This document shows, piece after piece, positions 53,170 to 62,703 of a DNA stretch of 64,000 bases. Both the position numbers and the translations under genes were made by a program. The notes beneath the pieces were generated by a model. It ran no database searches and was not told where the DNA came from. It was given only the letters and a program-made list of their open reading frames with translations. Within the stretch, counting starts at the first letter, position 1, and each line of letters opens with the position of its first letter. The DNA is from Ferriphaselus sp. R-1 (lineage in GTDB: Bacteria > Pseudomonadota > Gammaproteobacteria > Burkholderiales > Gallionellaceae): positions 62,001-126,000 of the forward strand of contig NZ_JQKP01000003.1 in NCBI RefSeq assembly GCF_000746095.1. The letters are read 5' to 3'.

Positions 53170-53358
53170 ATGGTCAACTGCATAGAAATCCCGTTCAACC
53201 GTTTTCCTGCCTCCGTCGAAGCGCGGCTGGCTTACGAGCGTCGTTTCGGCGCGACACCGGAATGGCTGGATGAACTTTCCGCCGGGCGGGGGCTGGCGCT
53301 GCTGCGTCAGGCGTTGGGACGCGGTGCACCGCTGATCGCGGCGGATGTGCTGATTTAG
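53170..53358 (+). CDS. Small conserved-looking protein of unknown function
   Basis: 62 residues, ATG with AAGGAG 6 bases upstream. Sequence begins MVNCIEIPFNRFPASVEARLAYERRFG and ends ALGRGAPLIAADVLI; mostly helical and hydrophilic, with no signal peptide, no membrane helix and no recognised domain. The strong ribosome site and structured leader argue for a real gene. The leader folding over the site suggests regulated translation. It faces away from ald; an inverted-repeat element starts 8 bases after its stop. Confidence 0.55.
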   Translation: MVNCIEIPFNRFPASVEARLAYERRFGATPEWLDELSAGRGLALLRQALGRGAPLIAADVLI

Positions 53359-53366
53359 CCGACTCC

Positions 53367-53484
53367 GTCATTCCGGCGTAGGCCGGAATCCAGCAAAACT
53401 AACACTCCGCGCAGCGGACTTCATCTGAGCTATCCGCTGCGCGGGCGCTTAAATCAACTGGATTCCGGCCTGCGCCGGAATGAC
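53367..53484. repeat. MITE-like long inverted repeat
   Basis: 27-base arms, GTCATTCCGGCG.. at 53367-53393 and its near-perfect complement at 53458-53484 (one mismatch). An inner perfect inverted repeat CCGCGCAGCGGA/TCCGCTGCGCGG lies at 53407-53444. No open frame inside. The arm sequence resembles repeats common in betaproteobacterial intergenic DNA (recalled, not searched). Likely a nonautonomous mobile or REP-type element, also able to act as a terminator for the flanking converging genes. Confidence 0.75.
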
Positions 53485-53495
53485 AGTCACCCGTG

Positions 53496-54608
53496 CTACA
53501 GAAACCCGTCCGCCGCTGTGTGCGGCAGGCCGAAAGCCTCCGCTACGGCGCGGTAGCTCACCTGCCCTGCAGCCACGTTCAGCCCCTGGCGCAAGGCGGG
53601 GTTATCGCGCAGCGCTTGTTGCCAGCCCTTGTTCGCCAGTTGCAGCACATAGGGGAAGGTGGCGTTGGTGAGCGCGAGAGTCGAAGTGCGCGGCACGCCG
53701 CCGGGCATGTTGGCGACGGCGTAATGCACGATGCCGTCCACGCTATAGACCGGCTCCTGATGGGTGGTGGGCCGTGTGGTTGCTACGCAGCCACCCTGAT
53801 CCACCGCCACATCGACGATGACTGCGCCGGGGCGCATCAGGCGCAAGTCTTCGCGGCGGATGAGTTTGGGCGCAGCGGCACCGGGGATGAGCACGCCGCC
53901 GATGACCAGGTCTGCCGTGGCGAGCTGTTCCAGCAGGGTGTGGCGATTGGAGTACAGCGTCTGCACGTTGGCGGGTAGAACATCGGCAAGATGGCGCAAG
54001 CGCTCCAGCGACATGTCCAGCAAGGTGACGCGCGCGCCCAGTCCCGCCGCCATGCGTGCGGCGTTGCTGCCGACCACGCCACCGCCTATCACCAGCACAT
54101 GCGCAGGCGCGACACCGGGCACACCGCCCAGCAACACGCCGCTGCCGCCGTGATGTTTCTCCAGATATTTCGCACCTTCCTGTACCGCCATGCGCCCGGC
54201 CACTTCCGACATCGGCGTGAGCAAGGGCAGCTCACCGGAGGGCAAAGCCACGGTCTCGTAGGCGATGCAAGTCGCGCCGGAGGCCAGGTGCGCTTCGGTC
54301 AACTCGCGGTCAGCGGCAAAGTGGAAGTAGGTGAAGATGATCTGCCCGGCGCGGATGCGCGGCCATTCAGCACGGACCGGTTCCTTGACCTTGACGATCA
54401 GCTCTGCCACGGCCCAAACAGCCTCGGCATCCGGCGCGATCTGCGCACCAGCCGCCTGAAATTGCTCGTCGCTAAAGCCACTGCCGAGCCCCGCGCCCTG
54501 CTCCACCCACACAGCATGACCAGCCAGCACCAGCGCGGCCACGCCTGCTGGCACCAGGGCCACTCGATGTTCATTCGCCTTGATCTCTTTGGGGATACCG
54601 ATATGCAC
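53496..54608 (-). CDS. ald: Alanine dehydrogenase
   Basis: 370 residues from a GTG at 54608, chosen because AAAGG lies 8 bases upstream and because [17 protein letters not shown] is the normal family start; an ATG at 54647 would add 13 residues. Substrate-site Lys and His appear in [12 protein letters not shown] and TYFHFAAD, and the NAD loop in [17 protein letters not shown]. It interconverts pyruvate + ammonium and alanine. Stand-alone gene, divergent from the next. Confidence 0.93.
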   Translation of the reverse strand: MHIGIPKEIKANEHRVALVPAGVAALVLAGHAVWVEQGAGLGSGFSDEQFQAAGAQIAPDAEAVWAVAELIVKVKEPVRAEWPRIRAGQIIFTYFHFAADRELTEAHLASGATCIAYETVALPSGELPLLTPMSEVAGRMAVQEGAKYLEKHHGGSGVLLGGVPGVAPAHVLVIGGGVVGSNAARMAAGLGARVTLLDMSLERLRHLADVLPANVQTLYSNRHTLLEQLATADLVIGGVLIPGAAAPKLIRREDLRLMRPGAVIVDVAVDQGGCVATTRPTTHQEPVYSVDGIVHYAVANMPGGVPRTSTLALTNATFPYVLQLANKGWQQALRDNPALRQGLNVAAGQVSYRAVAEAFGLPHTAADGFL

Positions 54609-54835
54609 TTGAGTCACCTTTCGATCATTGCCGACCAGAAGTGTCATCGTACCCCAAGGCGCTCGCTGCGGGATACCACGGCCAGCTGCCAGCGGCTAAA
54701 TCGAGTCGCCCCGCCAGTTGTTCGAGTTACCTGGCTTCATAACCGGCAGCAATAAGAACAGCACTATAAGTTCGCCACAGTGCGCGCCGCCTGCGCTATA
54801 GTTTTGCCCACTTCGAATCGCTCAGGAAACACGCC

Positions 54836-55768
54836 ATGAAAATCGCCAAGAATGTCGCCGAGCTGGTTGGCAACACACCGCTGGTACAACTCAACCGCGT
54901 CGGTCAGGATGCCCATGCCCGCATCCTGCTCAAGCTGGAATTCTTCAATCCCGCCCACAGCGTGAAGGATCGCATCGCGGTCGCCATGCTGGATGCGGCG
55001 GAAGCTGCTGGCAAGATCGGGCCGGACACCGTCATCCTCGAACCGACCTCCGGTAACACCGGCATCGGCCTGGCGATGGTGTGCGCCGCGCGCGGCTACA
55101 AGAGCGCCTTCGTGATGCCCGAGACCATGAGCCGCGAGCGCCGCCTGCTGCTCAAAGCCTACGGCGCGGAACTGATCCTGACACCGGGGCCGGAAGGCAT
55201 GTCGGGCGCGGTGAAGCGCGCCGATGAGCTGGCCGCCGCCGATCCCAAGTACTTCATTCCGCAACAATTCGGCAACCCGGCCAACCCCGCCATCCACCGC
55301 GCCACTACGGCGGAAGAGATCTGGGCCGACACCGATGGCCAAGTGGACATCTTCGTCTCCGGCGTGGGCACCGGCGGCACCATCACCGGCGTGGGCGAAG
55401 CGCTCAAAGCCAGGAAGCCCGGCGTGCAGATCATCGCGGTTGAGCCGGATGCCTCGCCCGTACTCTCCGGCGGTCAGCGCGGCCCGCACCCGATCCAGGG
55501 CATCGGTGCAGGCTTCGTACCGGAGATTCTGAACACCCAGATCTACGACGAAGTCGTCCGCGTCAAGAACGAAGATGCCTTCAGCACCGCCCGCAAACTG
55601 GCACGCGAAGAAGGCCTGCTGGTCGGCATCTCCTCCGGCGCAGCGACGTGGGCGGCGTTGAAAGTGGCTCACCGCCCAGAGAACGCAGGCAAGACCATCG
55701 TGGTCATCATTCCGTCGTTCGGGGAGCGGTATCTTTCTACGCCGTTGTTTGCGGATTTGCTGGATTGA
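54836..55768 (+). CDS. Cysteine synthase (CysM/CysK family), second copy
   Basis: 310 residues. PLP lysine in [14 protein letters not shown], loop [13 protein letters not shown], and [15 protein letters not shown]. The SVKDRIA form differs from the CysK copy at 43389 and is widespread in Actinobacteria and Proteobacteria, so CysM-like versus CysK-like cannot be decided here. It may use O-acetylserine or O-phosphoserine with sulfide or thiosulfate. AGGAAACACGCC precedes the ATG. Away from the sulfur regulon promoters; no shared motif upstream. Confidence 0.92.
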   Translation: MKIAKNVAELVGNTPLVQLNRVGQDAHARILLKLEFFNPAHSVKDRIAVAMLDAAEAAGKIGPDTVILEPTSGNTGIGLAMVCAARGYKSAFVMPETMSRERRLLLKAYGAELILTPGPEGMSGAVKRADELAAADPKYFIPQQFGNPANPAIHRATTAEEIWADTDGQVDIFVSGVGTGGTITGVGEALKARKPGVQIIAVEPDASPVLSGGQRGPHPIQGIGAGFVPEILNTQIYDEVVRVKNEDAFSTARKLAREEGLLVGISSGAATWAALKVAHRPENAGKTIVVIIPSFGERYLSTPLFADLLD

Positions 55769-55808
55769 TGGGCACTTAGCAAGCAGGCTGCAAGCATCGC
55801 ACAGCACG

Positions 55809-55846
55809 AATAAAGACCGCCGGAGCTGCTCCCGGCGGTCTTTATT
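55809..55846. terminator. Bidirectional terminator between the cysteine synthase and kup
   Basis: Perfect 15-bp stem AATAAAGACCGCCGG/CCGGCGGTCTTTATT (55809-55823 with 55832-55846) with T-rich tails on both strands. Serves the plus-strand cysteine synthase and the minus-strand kup transcript. Confidence 0.9.
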
Positions 55847-55910
55847 CATGTGGTCAAACCTGAACTGGACTGTCTACTCACCAATTCAAAACAGATCACA
55901 CACTCCTTGC

Positions 55911-57776
55911 CTACAACATCATCTGCGTGCCCAATTCGACCACCTGGTTGGGCGGCAGGCGGTAATAGGCGGCGGCACCTTCGGATTGGCGGGTCAGCCA
56001 GGAGAACAGGTTGCAGCGCCAGCGCGGCAGCGCGCCGGGGCCATCGACGATGACGGAGCGCGCGACGAAGTACGAGGTGCTCATCGCTTCGATCTCCAGC
56101 CCCAGTTTGGAAGCCAGGCTCAAGGCCTGCGGGATGTCCGGCTCTTCGCGGAAGCCGAAGCGCACATCTACACGGTAGATGCCTTGCGCCAGCTCTTTGC
56201 TGTGCAGTCGCTCACCGGCAGCGATGTACGGAACCTCTTCGTTCACCACATGCAGGAAGATCACGCGCTCGTGCAGCACCTTGTAATGCTTGAGGGTGTG
56301 GAACAAGGCGCTGGGCACGAGCGTCGTATCCGAGGTGAGATAGACCGCCGTGCCGGCCACGCGGGGCACGTCTGGCAAGGCGCCGGAGGTAAAACTCGCC
56401 ACCGGGATATCCAGTTTGCGGCGTTGTTCGGCCACCAGCGAGCTACCTAGTTTCCATGTCGTCAGCAGCACGAAGATGACTCCGCCCAGCACCAGCGGGA
56501 ACCAGCCGCCGCTGGCGATCTTGGTCAGGTTGGAGCCGAAGAATCCCAGCTCCAGCGCTCCGAACAGGGCAAAGCCCAGCAACAGCAAGCTGCGATTGCG
56601 CCCCGTGCCGGCCAGTACCACGAACCCGGCCAGCACCGTGGTGATGATCATCGTGCCGGACACGGCGATGCCGTAGGCCGCCGCCAGCGCGCCCGACGAA
56701 CGGAACTGCAACACCAGCACGATGACGGCGAACAGCATCAGCCAGTTCACCGTGGGAATGTAGATCTGGCCGCGTTCGTGGTCAGATGTATGCAGCACGC
56801 GCACGCGCGGCAGATAGCCCAGACGCGAGGCTTGCAGCGTCATCGAATACGCGCCGGAGATGGTGGCTTGCGAGGCGATCACGGTCGCCGCCGTCGCCAG
56901 GGCGACCAAGGGCAGCATGAACCAGTCCGGCGACAGCAGGTAGAACGGGTTCTGCACCGCGCTGGCATCGCGCAACACCAGCGCGCCCTGGCCGAAATAA
57001 TTGATGATCAGGCAAGGGAACACCAGTGCGTACCAGGCCACGCGCACGGCCTTGGCGCCGAAGTGCCCCATGTCGGCGTACAGCGCTTCGCCGCCGGTCA
57101 GCGCAAGGAACACGGCGGATAGCAACAGAAAGGTCACGCCCGTGTGATGGACAGCGAAATCCAGCGCGTAGAGCGGGCTGAGCGCTTTCAGCACGACCGG
57201 ATTCTGCGCGATGCTGATCGCGCCCAACACGCCCAGCGTAATGAACCAGACCAGCGTCACCAGCCCGAACAACCCGCCGATCTTGCCGGTACCTTGTTTC
57301 TGGATCAGGAACAAGCCGATCAGCACGCCGACCGTGATCGGCAAAATCCAGTGTTCGAACTGTGGCGTGGCGATGCTCAGGCCTTCCACCGCCGACAGCA
57401 CCGAGATGGCGGGCGTGATGATGGCATCGCCATAGAACAAGGCGGCGGCGAACACGCCCCAGCCGACGATCTGCCGGGCGATGCGCGGCGTGTTGACGCT
57501 GAGTCGATGCGCCAGTGCGGTCAGCGCGAGCACGCCGCCTTCGCCTTGATTGTCGAAACGCAGCACCAGCCAGACATATTTGACCGAGATGATCAGCATC
57601 ATGCACCAGAACAACACCGACAGACTGGCGAGGACGTTCGCCTCATCCAGTGGCAGCGGGTTCGCTCCGGCGAAGGCTTCCTTGAAGGCGTACAAGGGAC
57701 TGGTGCCGATGTCGCCATAGACCACGCCGAGTGCGGCGATGGTCAAGGTGGTCAGACTGGATTTGCTGGCTTGCAT
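55911..57776 (-). CDS. kup: Potassium uptake protein, Kup family
   Basis: 621 residues, about twelve membrane helices and a C-terminal cytoplasmic domain. Family start LTIAALGVVYGDIGTSPLYAFKEAF, then GEALYADMGHFGAKAVRVAWY in the centre. It imports K+, probably with protons. GCAGGAG precedes the ATG. Fourteen bases after kdpE, so it belongs to the kinase-regulator operon, which is unusual because KdpDE normally controls kdpFABC; that operon is not in the window. Confidence 0.93.
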   Translation of the reverse strand: MQASKSSLTTLTIAALGVVYGDIGTSPLYAFKEAFAGANPLPLDEANVLASLSVLFWCMMLIISVKYVWLVLRFDNQGEGGVLALTALAHRLSVNTPRIARQIVGWGVFAAALFYGDAIITPAISVLSAVEGLSIATPQFEHWILPITVGVLIGLFLIQKQGTGKIGGLFGLVTLVWFITLGVLGAISIAQNPVVLKALSPLYALDFAVHHTGVTFLLLSAVFLALTGGEALYADMGHFGAKAVRVAWYALVFPCLIINYFGQGALVLRDASAVQNPFYLLSPDWFMLPLVALATAATVIASQATISGAYSMTLQASRLGYLPRVRVLHTSDHERGQIYIPTVNWLMLFAVIVLVLQFRSSGALAAAYGIAVSGTMIITTVLAGFVVLAGTGRNRSLLLLGFALFGALELGFFGSNLTKIASGGWFPLVLGGVIFVLLTTWKLGSSLVAEQRRKLDIPVASFTSGALPDVPRVAGTAVYLTSDTTLVPSALFHTLKHYKVLHERVIFLHVVNEEVPYIAAGERLHSKELAQGIYRVDVRFGFREEPDIPQALSLASKLGLEIEAMSTSYFVARSVIVDGPGALPRWRCNLFSWLTRQSEGAAAYYRLPPNQVVELGTQMML

Positions 57777-57790
57777 GTGTACTCCTGCGA

Positions 57791-58471
57791 TTAGAACTGA
57801 AAGCGATAACCGATGCCGATCTCGGTCTGGAAGTGGGCGGGCTGGGTCGGGTCATCTTCGAGTTTTTGGCGCAGATGGGCCACGTAGATGCGCAAGTAAT
57901 GCGTGTGCTCGACGTGCGTCGCCCCCCAGACCTCGCGCAGCAACTGACGATGCGTCAGCACCCGCCCGGCATTGGCCAGCAGCACCGAGAGCAATTTGAA
58001 CTCCATGGCGGTCAACCGTACCGGCTGCCCATCCTTGGTGACGACATGGCGCGCCAGATCGACCTCGATCCGACCGAAACGGGACATCGGGGATTCGAGC
58101 GCCTCACCCGGACGCCCCCGCCGCAACAAGGCGCGCACCCGCGCCAGCAACTCGCCGACCGAGAACGGCTTGGTCAGGTAGTCGTCCGCGCCCGCATCCA
58201 GCACGGCGATCTTGTCGCGCTCGGTCGAACGGGCGGACAGCACCAGCACCGGAACCTGCGACCAGCTGCGCACACGTTGCACAAAGTCCACGCCATCGCC
58301 GTCCGGCAAGCCCAGGTCCAGGATAACCAATTGCGGTTTGAGCGAGACGACCGCCTCCAGCCCCAGCGCCATCGTCCCCGCTTCGCGCACCTCGCTGCCC
58401 TCGCCTTCCAGCGCCTGACGAATGAAGCGGCGAATCTCGCGCTCGTCCTCAACCAGCAAGACCAGACTCAT
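57791..58471 (-). CDS. kdpE: OmpR/PhoB-type response regulator, KdpE-like
   Basis: 226 residues from the ATG at 58471 (overlap ATGA with the kinase); the longer frame upstream is a shadow of the kinase gene. Receiver domain with Asp52 (VILDLGLPDGDG) and Lys101 (YLTKPFS), then a winged helix with RLTAMEFKLLSVLLANAGRVLTHRQLLREVWG. KdpE-like by sequence and partner. Likely controls kup from its own operon. Confidence 0.88.
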   Translation of the reverse strand: MSLVLLVEDEREIRRFIRQALEGEGSEVREAGTMALGLEAVVSLKPQLVILDLGLPDGDGVDFVQRVRSWSQVPVLVLSARSTERDKIAVLDAGADDYLTKPFSVGELLARVRALLRRGRPGEALESPMSRFGRIEVDLARHVVTKDGQPVRLTAMEFKLLSVLLANAGRVLTHRQLLREVWGATHVEHTHYLRIYVAHLRQKLEDDPTQPAHFQTEIGIGYRFQF

Positions 58472-59988
58472 GGCGACTCCCCGGCTTCCTGCTCGATCAC
58501 CGGAGGCTCGCCCAAGGGCAAGGTGAAGCGCACGCAGGCCCCGCCTGCCGCCGGATTGCTGGCGGAGATTCCCCCGCCATGCGCCTCGATCACGGCACGG
58601 CAGATCGCCAGCCCCATCCCCACGCCAGTCAGCGGGCTTTCCGCCACACCGCGTTCGAACGGCTCGAACACGGCCAGCAATTTGTCGGGCGGGAATCCCG
58701 CACCGGCATTGGCGACGGTCACCTCCAGCTCGCCCTCCACGACTTGTGCGCCCAGCAAAATGTCGGTGTCCAGCGGAGCATATTTGGCGGCATTCTCCAG
58801 CAGATTGCAGAACACCCGCTCCAGCAACACCGCATCGAATTCGATCAAAGGCAGACCGGCGGCCAGATGCACTTTCACCGGATGGCGCTGGAGGGCAGTC
58901 CCCAACAGCTTGATGCTGGCACCAATCACTTCTTCGACCGGCTGCCACTCCTTGCGCAACTGCACTTGCCCGGCATGCAGCCGCGCCATGTCGAGCAGGT
59001 TGCTCACCAGATTATTCAAGCGCAGGGCTTGATCGCGGATAGCCGCCGCAGTCTCCCGTGCGGGCTCCGGCAGTTGCTGACGCGGCAACGTCAGCGTGTC
59101 AGCCAGGCCATAAAGCGCGGTCAGCGGCGTGCGAATATCGTGCGACAAGGCCGCCAGTATCGAGCTGCGCAGACGTTCGGTCAGCATCTGCATGTGATGC
59201 TGCTGGGCGACCTCGACGAAATGCAGCCGGTCCAGCGCCGTCGCCATCAGAGAGGCGACCGCCTCCAGCAAGGGACGCTGAAGTGCCAGTACCTCACGTT
59301 CGGCACTTATCAGGATCACGCCGCGCGGGCGCGTCACGCCCGACAGAGGCAGGATCAGCGTGGCGGGCGACTCACTCCTCAGCTCCATCGCCGCATTGTT
59401 GGAGAAGGCCGACCGGACCACCATCATTTCGGCCACATCCAGCTCGACAGACTCGCCGCCAACCGTCAACAGAACCTCGTTGCGCGTGGGTACCAACACA
59501 TGCAACTCCATGCCAAGTTGGCGTATGAAATTCCGGGCATCCAATGCGGCCTGCTCGACAGTCAACACGCCAGCCAGTTGCTGCGCCAATGCGTAAAGTG
59601 CACGCATCTGCTGTTCGCGTTGCTGGGCTTCGATAGCATTCTGACGCAGGCCAGCGGTCAGATGGCTGATGATCAGGGCGACCATCAGCATCACCGTGAA
59701 GGTGATCAGATACTGCGCGTCATTGACCGAAAAAGAGAATCTAGGAGGAACGAAGAAGAAGTCGAACAGCGCAATACTGATCAGCGAGGCCGTGATGGCG
59801 GGCTTGCGCCCCAGCCAGACCGCGATGATCGCCACGGTGAGCAGGAACAGCATGACGATGTTGGCGAGATCGACATGCTCCCGCAACGGCTGGGTCACCA
59901 GCGTGATCAGCACACAGGCAGCCAGTGCCTGCAGCTGCTGCCGGAAACCGGATTCCTTGCCTGCCGATGATGTCTGAAATGCGCTCAT
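58468..59988 (-). CDS. Shortened KdpD-like sensor histidine kinase
   Basis: 506 residues. Starts with four membrane helices of the DUF4118 KdpD core (LANIVMLFLLTVAIIAVWLGRKPA and PRFSFSVNDAQYLITFTVM), then a GAF-like segment (residues about 125-260), a HisKA domain with His283 in AALSHDIRTPLT and an ATPase domain (NLLENAAKYAPLD, GVGMGLAICRAVIEAHGG). The N-terminal KdpD and UspA cytoplasmic domains of E. coli KdpD are absent, so K+ sensing must rest on the membrane part. First gene of the kinase-kdpE-kup operon. Confidence 0.88.
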   Translation of the reverse strand: MSAFQTSSAGKESGFRQQLQALAACVLITLVTQPLREHVDLANIVMLFLLTVAIIAVWLGRKPAITASLISIALFDFFFVPPRFSFSVNDAQYLITFTVMLMVALIISHLTAGLRQNAIEAQQREQQMRALYALAQQLAGVLTVEQAALDARNFIRQLGMELHVLVPTRNEVLLTVGGESVELDVAEMMVVRSAFSNNAAMELRSESPATLILPLSGVTRPRGVILISAEREVLALQRPLLEAVASLMATALDRLHFVEVAQQHHMQMLTERLRSSILAALSHDIRTPLTALYGLADTLTLPRQQLPEPARETAAAIRDQALRLNNLVSNLLDMARLHAGQVQLRKEWQPVEEVIGASIKLLGTALQRHPVKVHLAAGLPLIEFDAVLLERVFCNLLENAAKYAPLDTDILLGAQVVEGELEVTVANAGAGFPPDKLLAVFEPFERGVAESPLTGVGMGLAICRAVIEAHGGGISASNPAAGGACVRFTLPLGEPPVIEQEAGESP

Positions 59989-60100
59989 TTTCCCGCCTGT
60001 CTCTTGGTGGCTGCGTCAGTACAGCCTGAGCAGTCGGGAAAATTATTGCATCACCGATATAAAAACGGCGTAAATCTTGGCGGCATCTTGGACAAGAATC

Positions 60101-62671
60101 TCAACCTTCGGCGACGCGCTTGCCGATGTATTCCAGTGCCTCGTCCACCTGGTCGATCAGGATCAGGCATAGCTCGCCCGCCTTGAGGTTGGCCAGTGCC
60201 ACATCGATGGCCTTGAACTCGCCGCGTATCTCTTGCGACTGCTTGGTGCGCTTAGCCCCAGCCAGCCCGGCGCGCAGCAAGCCCAACACTTCGCCGTCGG
60301 CGCGTCCGCGCTGACATTGGTCTTCGTACAGGATCACTTCATCGAAGGCCGCACCGAGCAGTTCGGTCTGCTGGCGGATGTCTTCGTCGCGGCGGTCGCC
60401 TGCGCCGCTGATGACCACGCTGCGGCGGGTAGCGGGCAGATTTTCAATGGCGCTGATCAGCGCGATGATGGCATCCGGGTTGTGGCCGTAGTCAGCGATC
60501 AGCGTGGCACCGCGATAGTCGAACATGTTGAAGCGACCCGGCGCAGTGGCGGCATCGTTGACGAAGGTCGCCAGCCCGGCGCGCATCACTTCCACGTCCA
60601 GCCCCAAGCCCCAGCCTGCCGCGATGACACCCATCGCGTTTTCGACCTGGAACGCCAGCGCACCGTTGCGCGTGAGCGGAATGGCGGCCAGCGGGAAACG
60701 CAGCTTGCGCCGCCCTTCCGAGGCGATGATCTCGCCATTCTCGACATACACCACGCGCTGGCCGCGCGCGCGGTGCGCCGTCAGCACCGGGTGGTGCTTG
60801 TCATGGGTGAAAAAAATCACCTTGCCGGGACAACTCTCGGCCATGCTCACCACGTTAGGGTCGGCGGCGTTCAGCACGGCATAGCCATCGGGCGCGACGT
60901 TCTCGACGATGACGCGCTTGACCCGCGCGAGGTCTTCCACAGTGCGGATGTGATTCAGGCCCAAGTGATCGCCCAGGCCGATGTTGGTCACCACGGCGAC
61001 ATTGCAGCGGTCGAACGCCAAGCCTTCGCGCAGGATGCCGCCCCGCGCCGTTTCCAGCACGGCGGCATCCACATCGGGATGAGCCAGCACGTTGCGGGCG
61101 CTCTTGGGGCCGCTGCAATCGCCGGTGTCGATACGACGGCCTTCGATGTACACGCCGTCGGAGTTGGTCATGCCGACGCGCTTGCCGCTTTGCGTGAATA
61201 GGTGCGAGATCAGGCGCACGGTCGTGGTCTTGCCATTGGTGCCCGCCACCGCCACCACTGGGATACGGCCATTCGCGCCTTCGGCGAACATGCCGCCGAC
61301 GATGGCCTCGCCCACCGGGCGCGCCTTACCGAAGGACGGTGCCAGATGCATGCGCAGGCCAGGGGCGGCGTTCACTTCGACCACGCCGCCGTTCTGGTCT
61401 TCCAGCGGTTCGTGCAGGCTTTCGCACACCACGTCCACGCCGCAGATGTCCAGACCGATCATCTTGGCAGCGGCCACGGCACGCGCCGCCACTTCGGGAT
61501 GCACGTCCTCGGTCACATCGGTGGCCGTGCCGCCGGTGGACAGGTTGGCGTTGTTGCGCAGCACCACGCGCGCACCGCGCGGCGGCACGGATTCGGCATC
61601 GTAGTTCTGCAAGGCGAGGCGAGCCAGTGCGATGTCGTCGAAACGGATCTTGGTCAGCGTGGTGGCATGGCCGGAACCGCGACGCGGGTCGCTGTTCACT
61701 TGCTCCACCAGTTCGCGTATGGTGTGCTTGCCATCGCCAATGACGTGCGGCGGATCGCGGCGGGCGGCGGCGACCACGTGGTCGTTCACCACCAGCAGAC
61801 GAAAATCGTGGCCGGGCATGAAACGCTCGACCATCACCTCGGAACTGATCTCCTCGGCGGCGGCATACGCCACCTTGAGGTGCTCGTAGCTCTTCACATT
61901 GACCGTCACGCCCTTGCCCTGATTGCCGTCCTGCGGCTTGACCACCACCGGCAGACCCAGCTCCTGCGCCGCCGCCCAGGCATCTTCCAGAGTGTCCACC
62001 GGACGACCTTTGGGCACCGGCACGCCCGCCGCATCCAGCAGATCCTTGGTCAGCATCTTGTCCTGCGCGATGGCTTCGGCCACGGCATTGGAACGGTCGG
62101 TCTCGGCGGCAAGGATGCGGCGCTGCTGGCTGCCCCAGCCAAACTGCACCATGCTGCCCGTGGTCAGGCGACGATAAGGCACGCCGCGCGCCACGGCGGC
62201 ATACACGATAGCACCAGTAGACGGTCCCAGGCGCAGATCCTCGTCCAGGTCGCGCAGCTTAAACAGCGCATCGTCCAGATCGAATGGCGTATCGTCTAGC
62301 GCCGCCTGACAAAGTTGCGCCGCTAGTTTGAGCGCCAACCGGCCCACATCCTCCTCCGAGTATTCGACCACCACCTGATACACGCCAGATTCGGACGTCT
62401 CGACCGTGCGGCCGAACGTGACCGGGCAACCGGCCTGCGCCTGCAGGTCGATGGCGCACTGCTCCAGCACGTGGGGCAGCGGAATGGGCAGTTTGCTGCC
62501 GCGACTCTTCAGGGCGCTCAGGCCAGGAAAACGTTCGCGCAGACGGGCTTCAAAACCCGGCAACTCCACGATGGAGCGGGCGGCTTCGGTACAGTGGACG
62601 ATGGCTTCGATGGCCGTGTGACGGCCCCACAGATTGGGACCGCGCAGCGCGCGGATGCGTGTGACTTCCAT
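60101..62671 (-). CDS. cphA: Cyanophycin synthetase
   Basis: 856 residues, the usual CphA1 length. N-terminal part, an ATP-grasp domain (VVKPQDGNQGKGVTVNVKS and VEVNAAPGLRMHLAPS) and a Mur-ligase domain with an intact P-loop VAGTNGKTTTVRL and the Mur C-terminal domain (IADYGHNPDAI, VVISGAGDRRDEDI). It polymerises aspartate and arginine into the nitrogen store cyanophycin. 32 bases separate it from the cphA' stop upstream, so both are one transcript. Confidence 0.94.
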   Translation of the reverse strand: MEVTRIRALRGPNLWGRHTAIEAIVHCTEAARSIVELPGFEARLRERFPGLSALKSRGSKLPIPLPHVLEQCAIDLQAQAGCPVTFGRTVETSESGVYQVVVEYSEEDVGRLALKLAAQLCQAALDDTPFDLDDALFKLRDLDEDLRLGPSTGAIVYAAVARGVPYRRLTTGSMVQFGWGSQQRRILAAETDRSNAVAEAIAQDKMLTKDLLDAAGVPVPKGRPVDTLEDAWAAAQELGLPVVVKPQDGNQGKGVTVNVKSYEHLKVAYAAAEEISSEVMVERFMPGHDFRLLVVNDHVVAAARRDPPHVIGDGKHTIRELVEQVNSDPRRGSGHATTLTKIRFDDIALARLALQNYDAESVPPRGARVVLRNNANLSTGGTATDVTEDVHPEVAARAVAAAKMIGLDICGVDVVCESLHEPLEDQNGGVVEVNAAPGLRMHLAPSFGKARPVGEAIVGGMFAEGANGRIPVVAVAGTNGKTTTVRLISHLFTQSGKRVGMTNSDGVYIEGRRIDTGDCSGPKSARNVLAHPDVDAAVLETARGGILREGLAFDRCNVAVVTNIGLGDHLGLNHIRTVEDLARVKRVIVENVAPDGYAVLNAADPNVVSMAESCPGKVIFFTHDKHHPVLTAHRARGQRVVYVENGEIIASEGRRKLRFPLAAIPLTRNGALAFQVENAMGVIAAGWGLGLDVEVMRAGLATFVNDAATAPGRFNMFDYRGATLIADYGHNPDAIIALISAIENLPATRRSVVISGAGDRRDEDIRQQTELLGAAFDEVILYEDQCQRGRADGEVLGLLRAGLAGAKRTKQSQEIRGEFKAIDVALANLKAGELCLILIDQVDEALEYIGKRVAEG

Positions 62672-62703
62672 AGGTTTTCCTGTTTCCTCAGTGTGCGGGC
62701 GGC

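Noticed and set aside
53367-53484. CRISPR-like repeats
   Set aside because: The two arms are inverted, not direct, and there are only two; no spacers.
60233-61201. 322-residue plus-strand frame in cphA
   Set aside because: Antisense shadow of an intact, motif-bearing gene.
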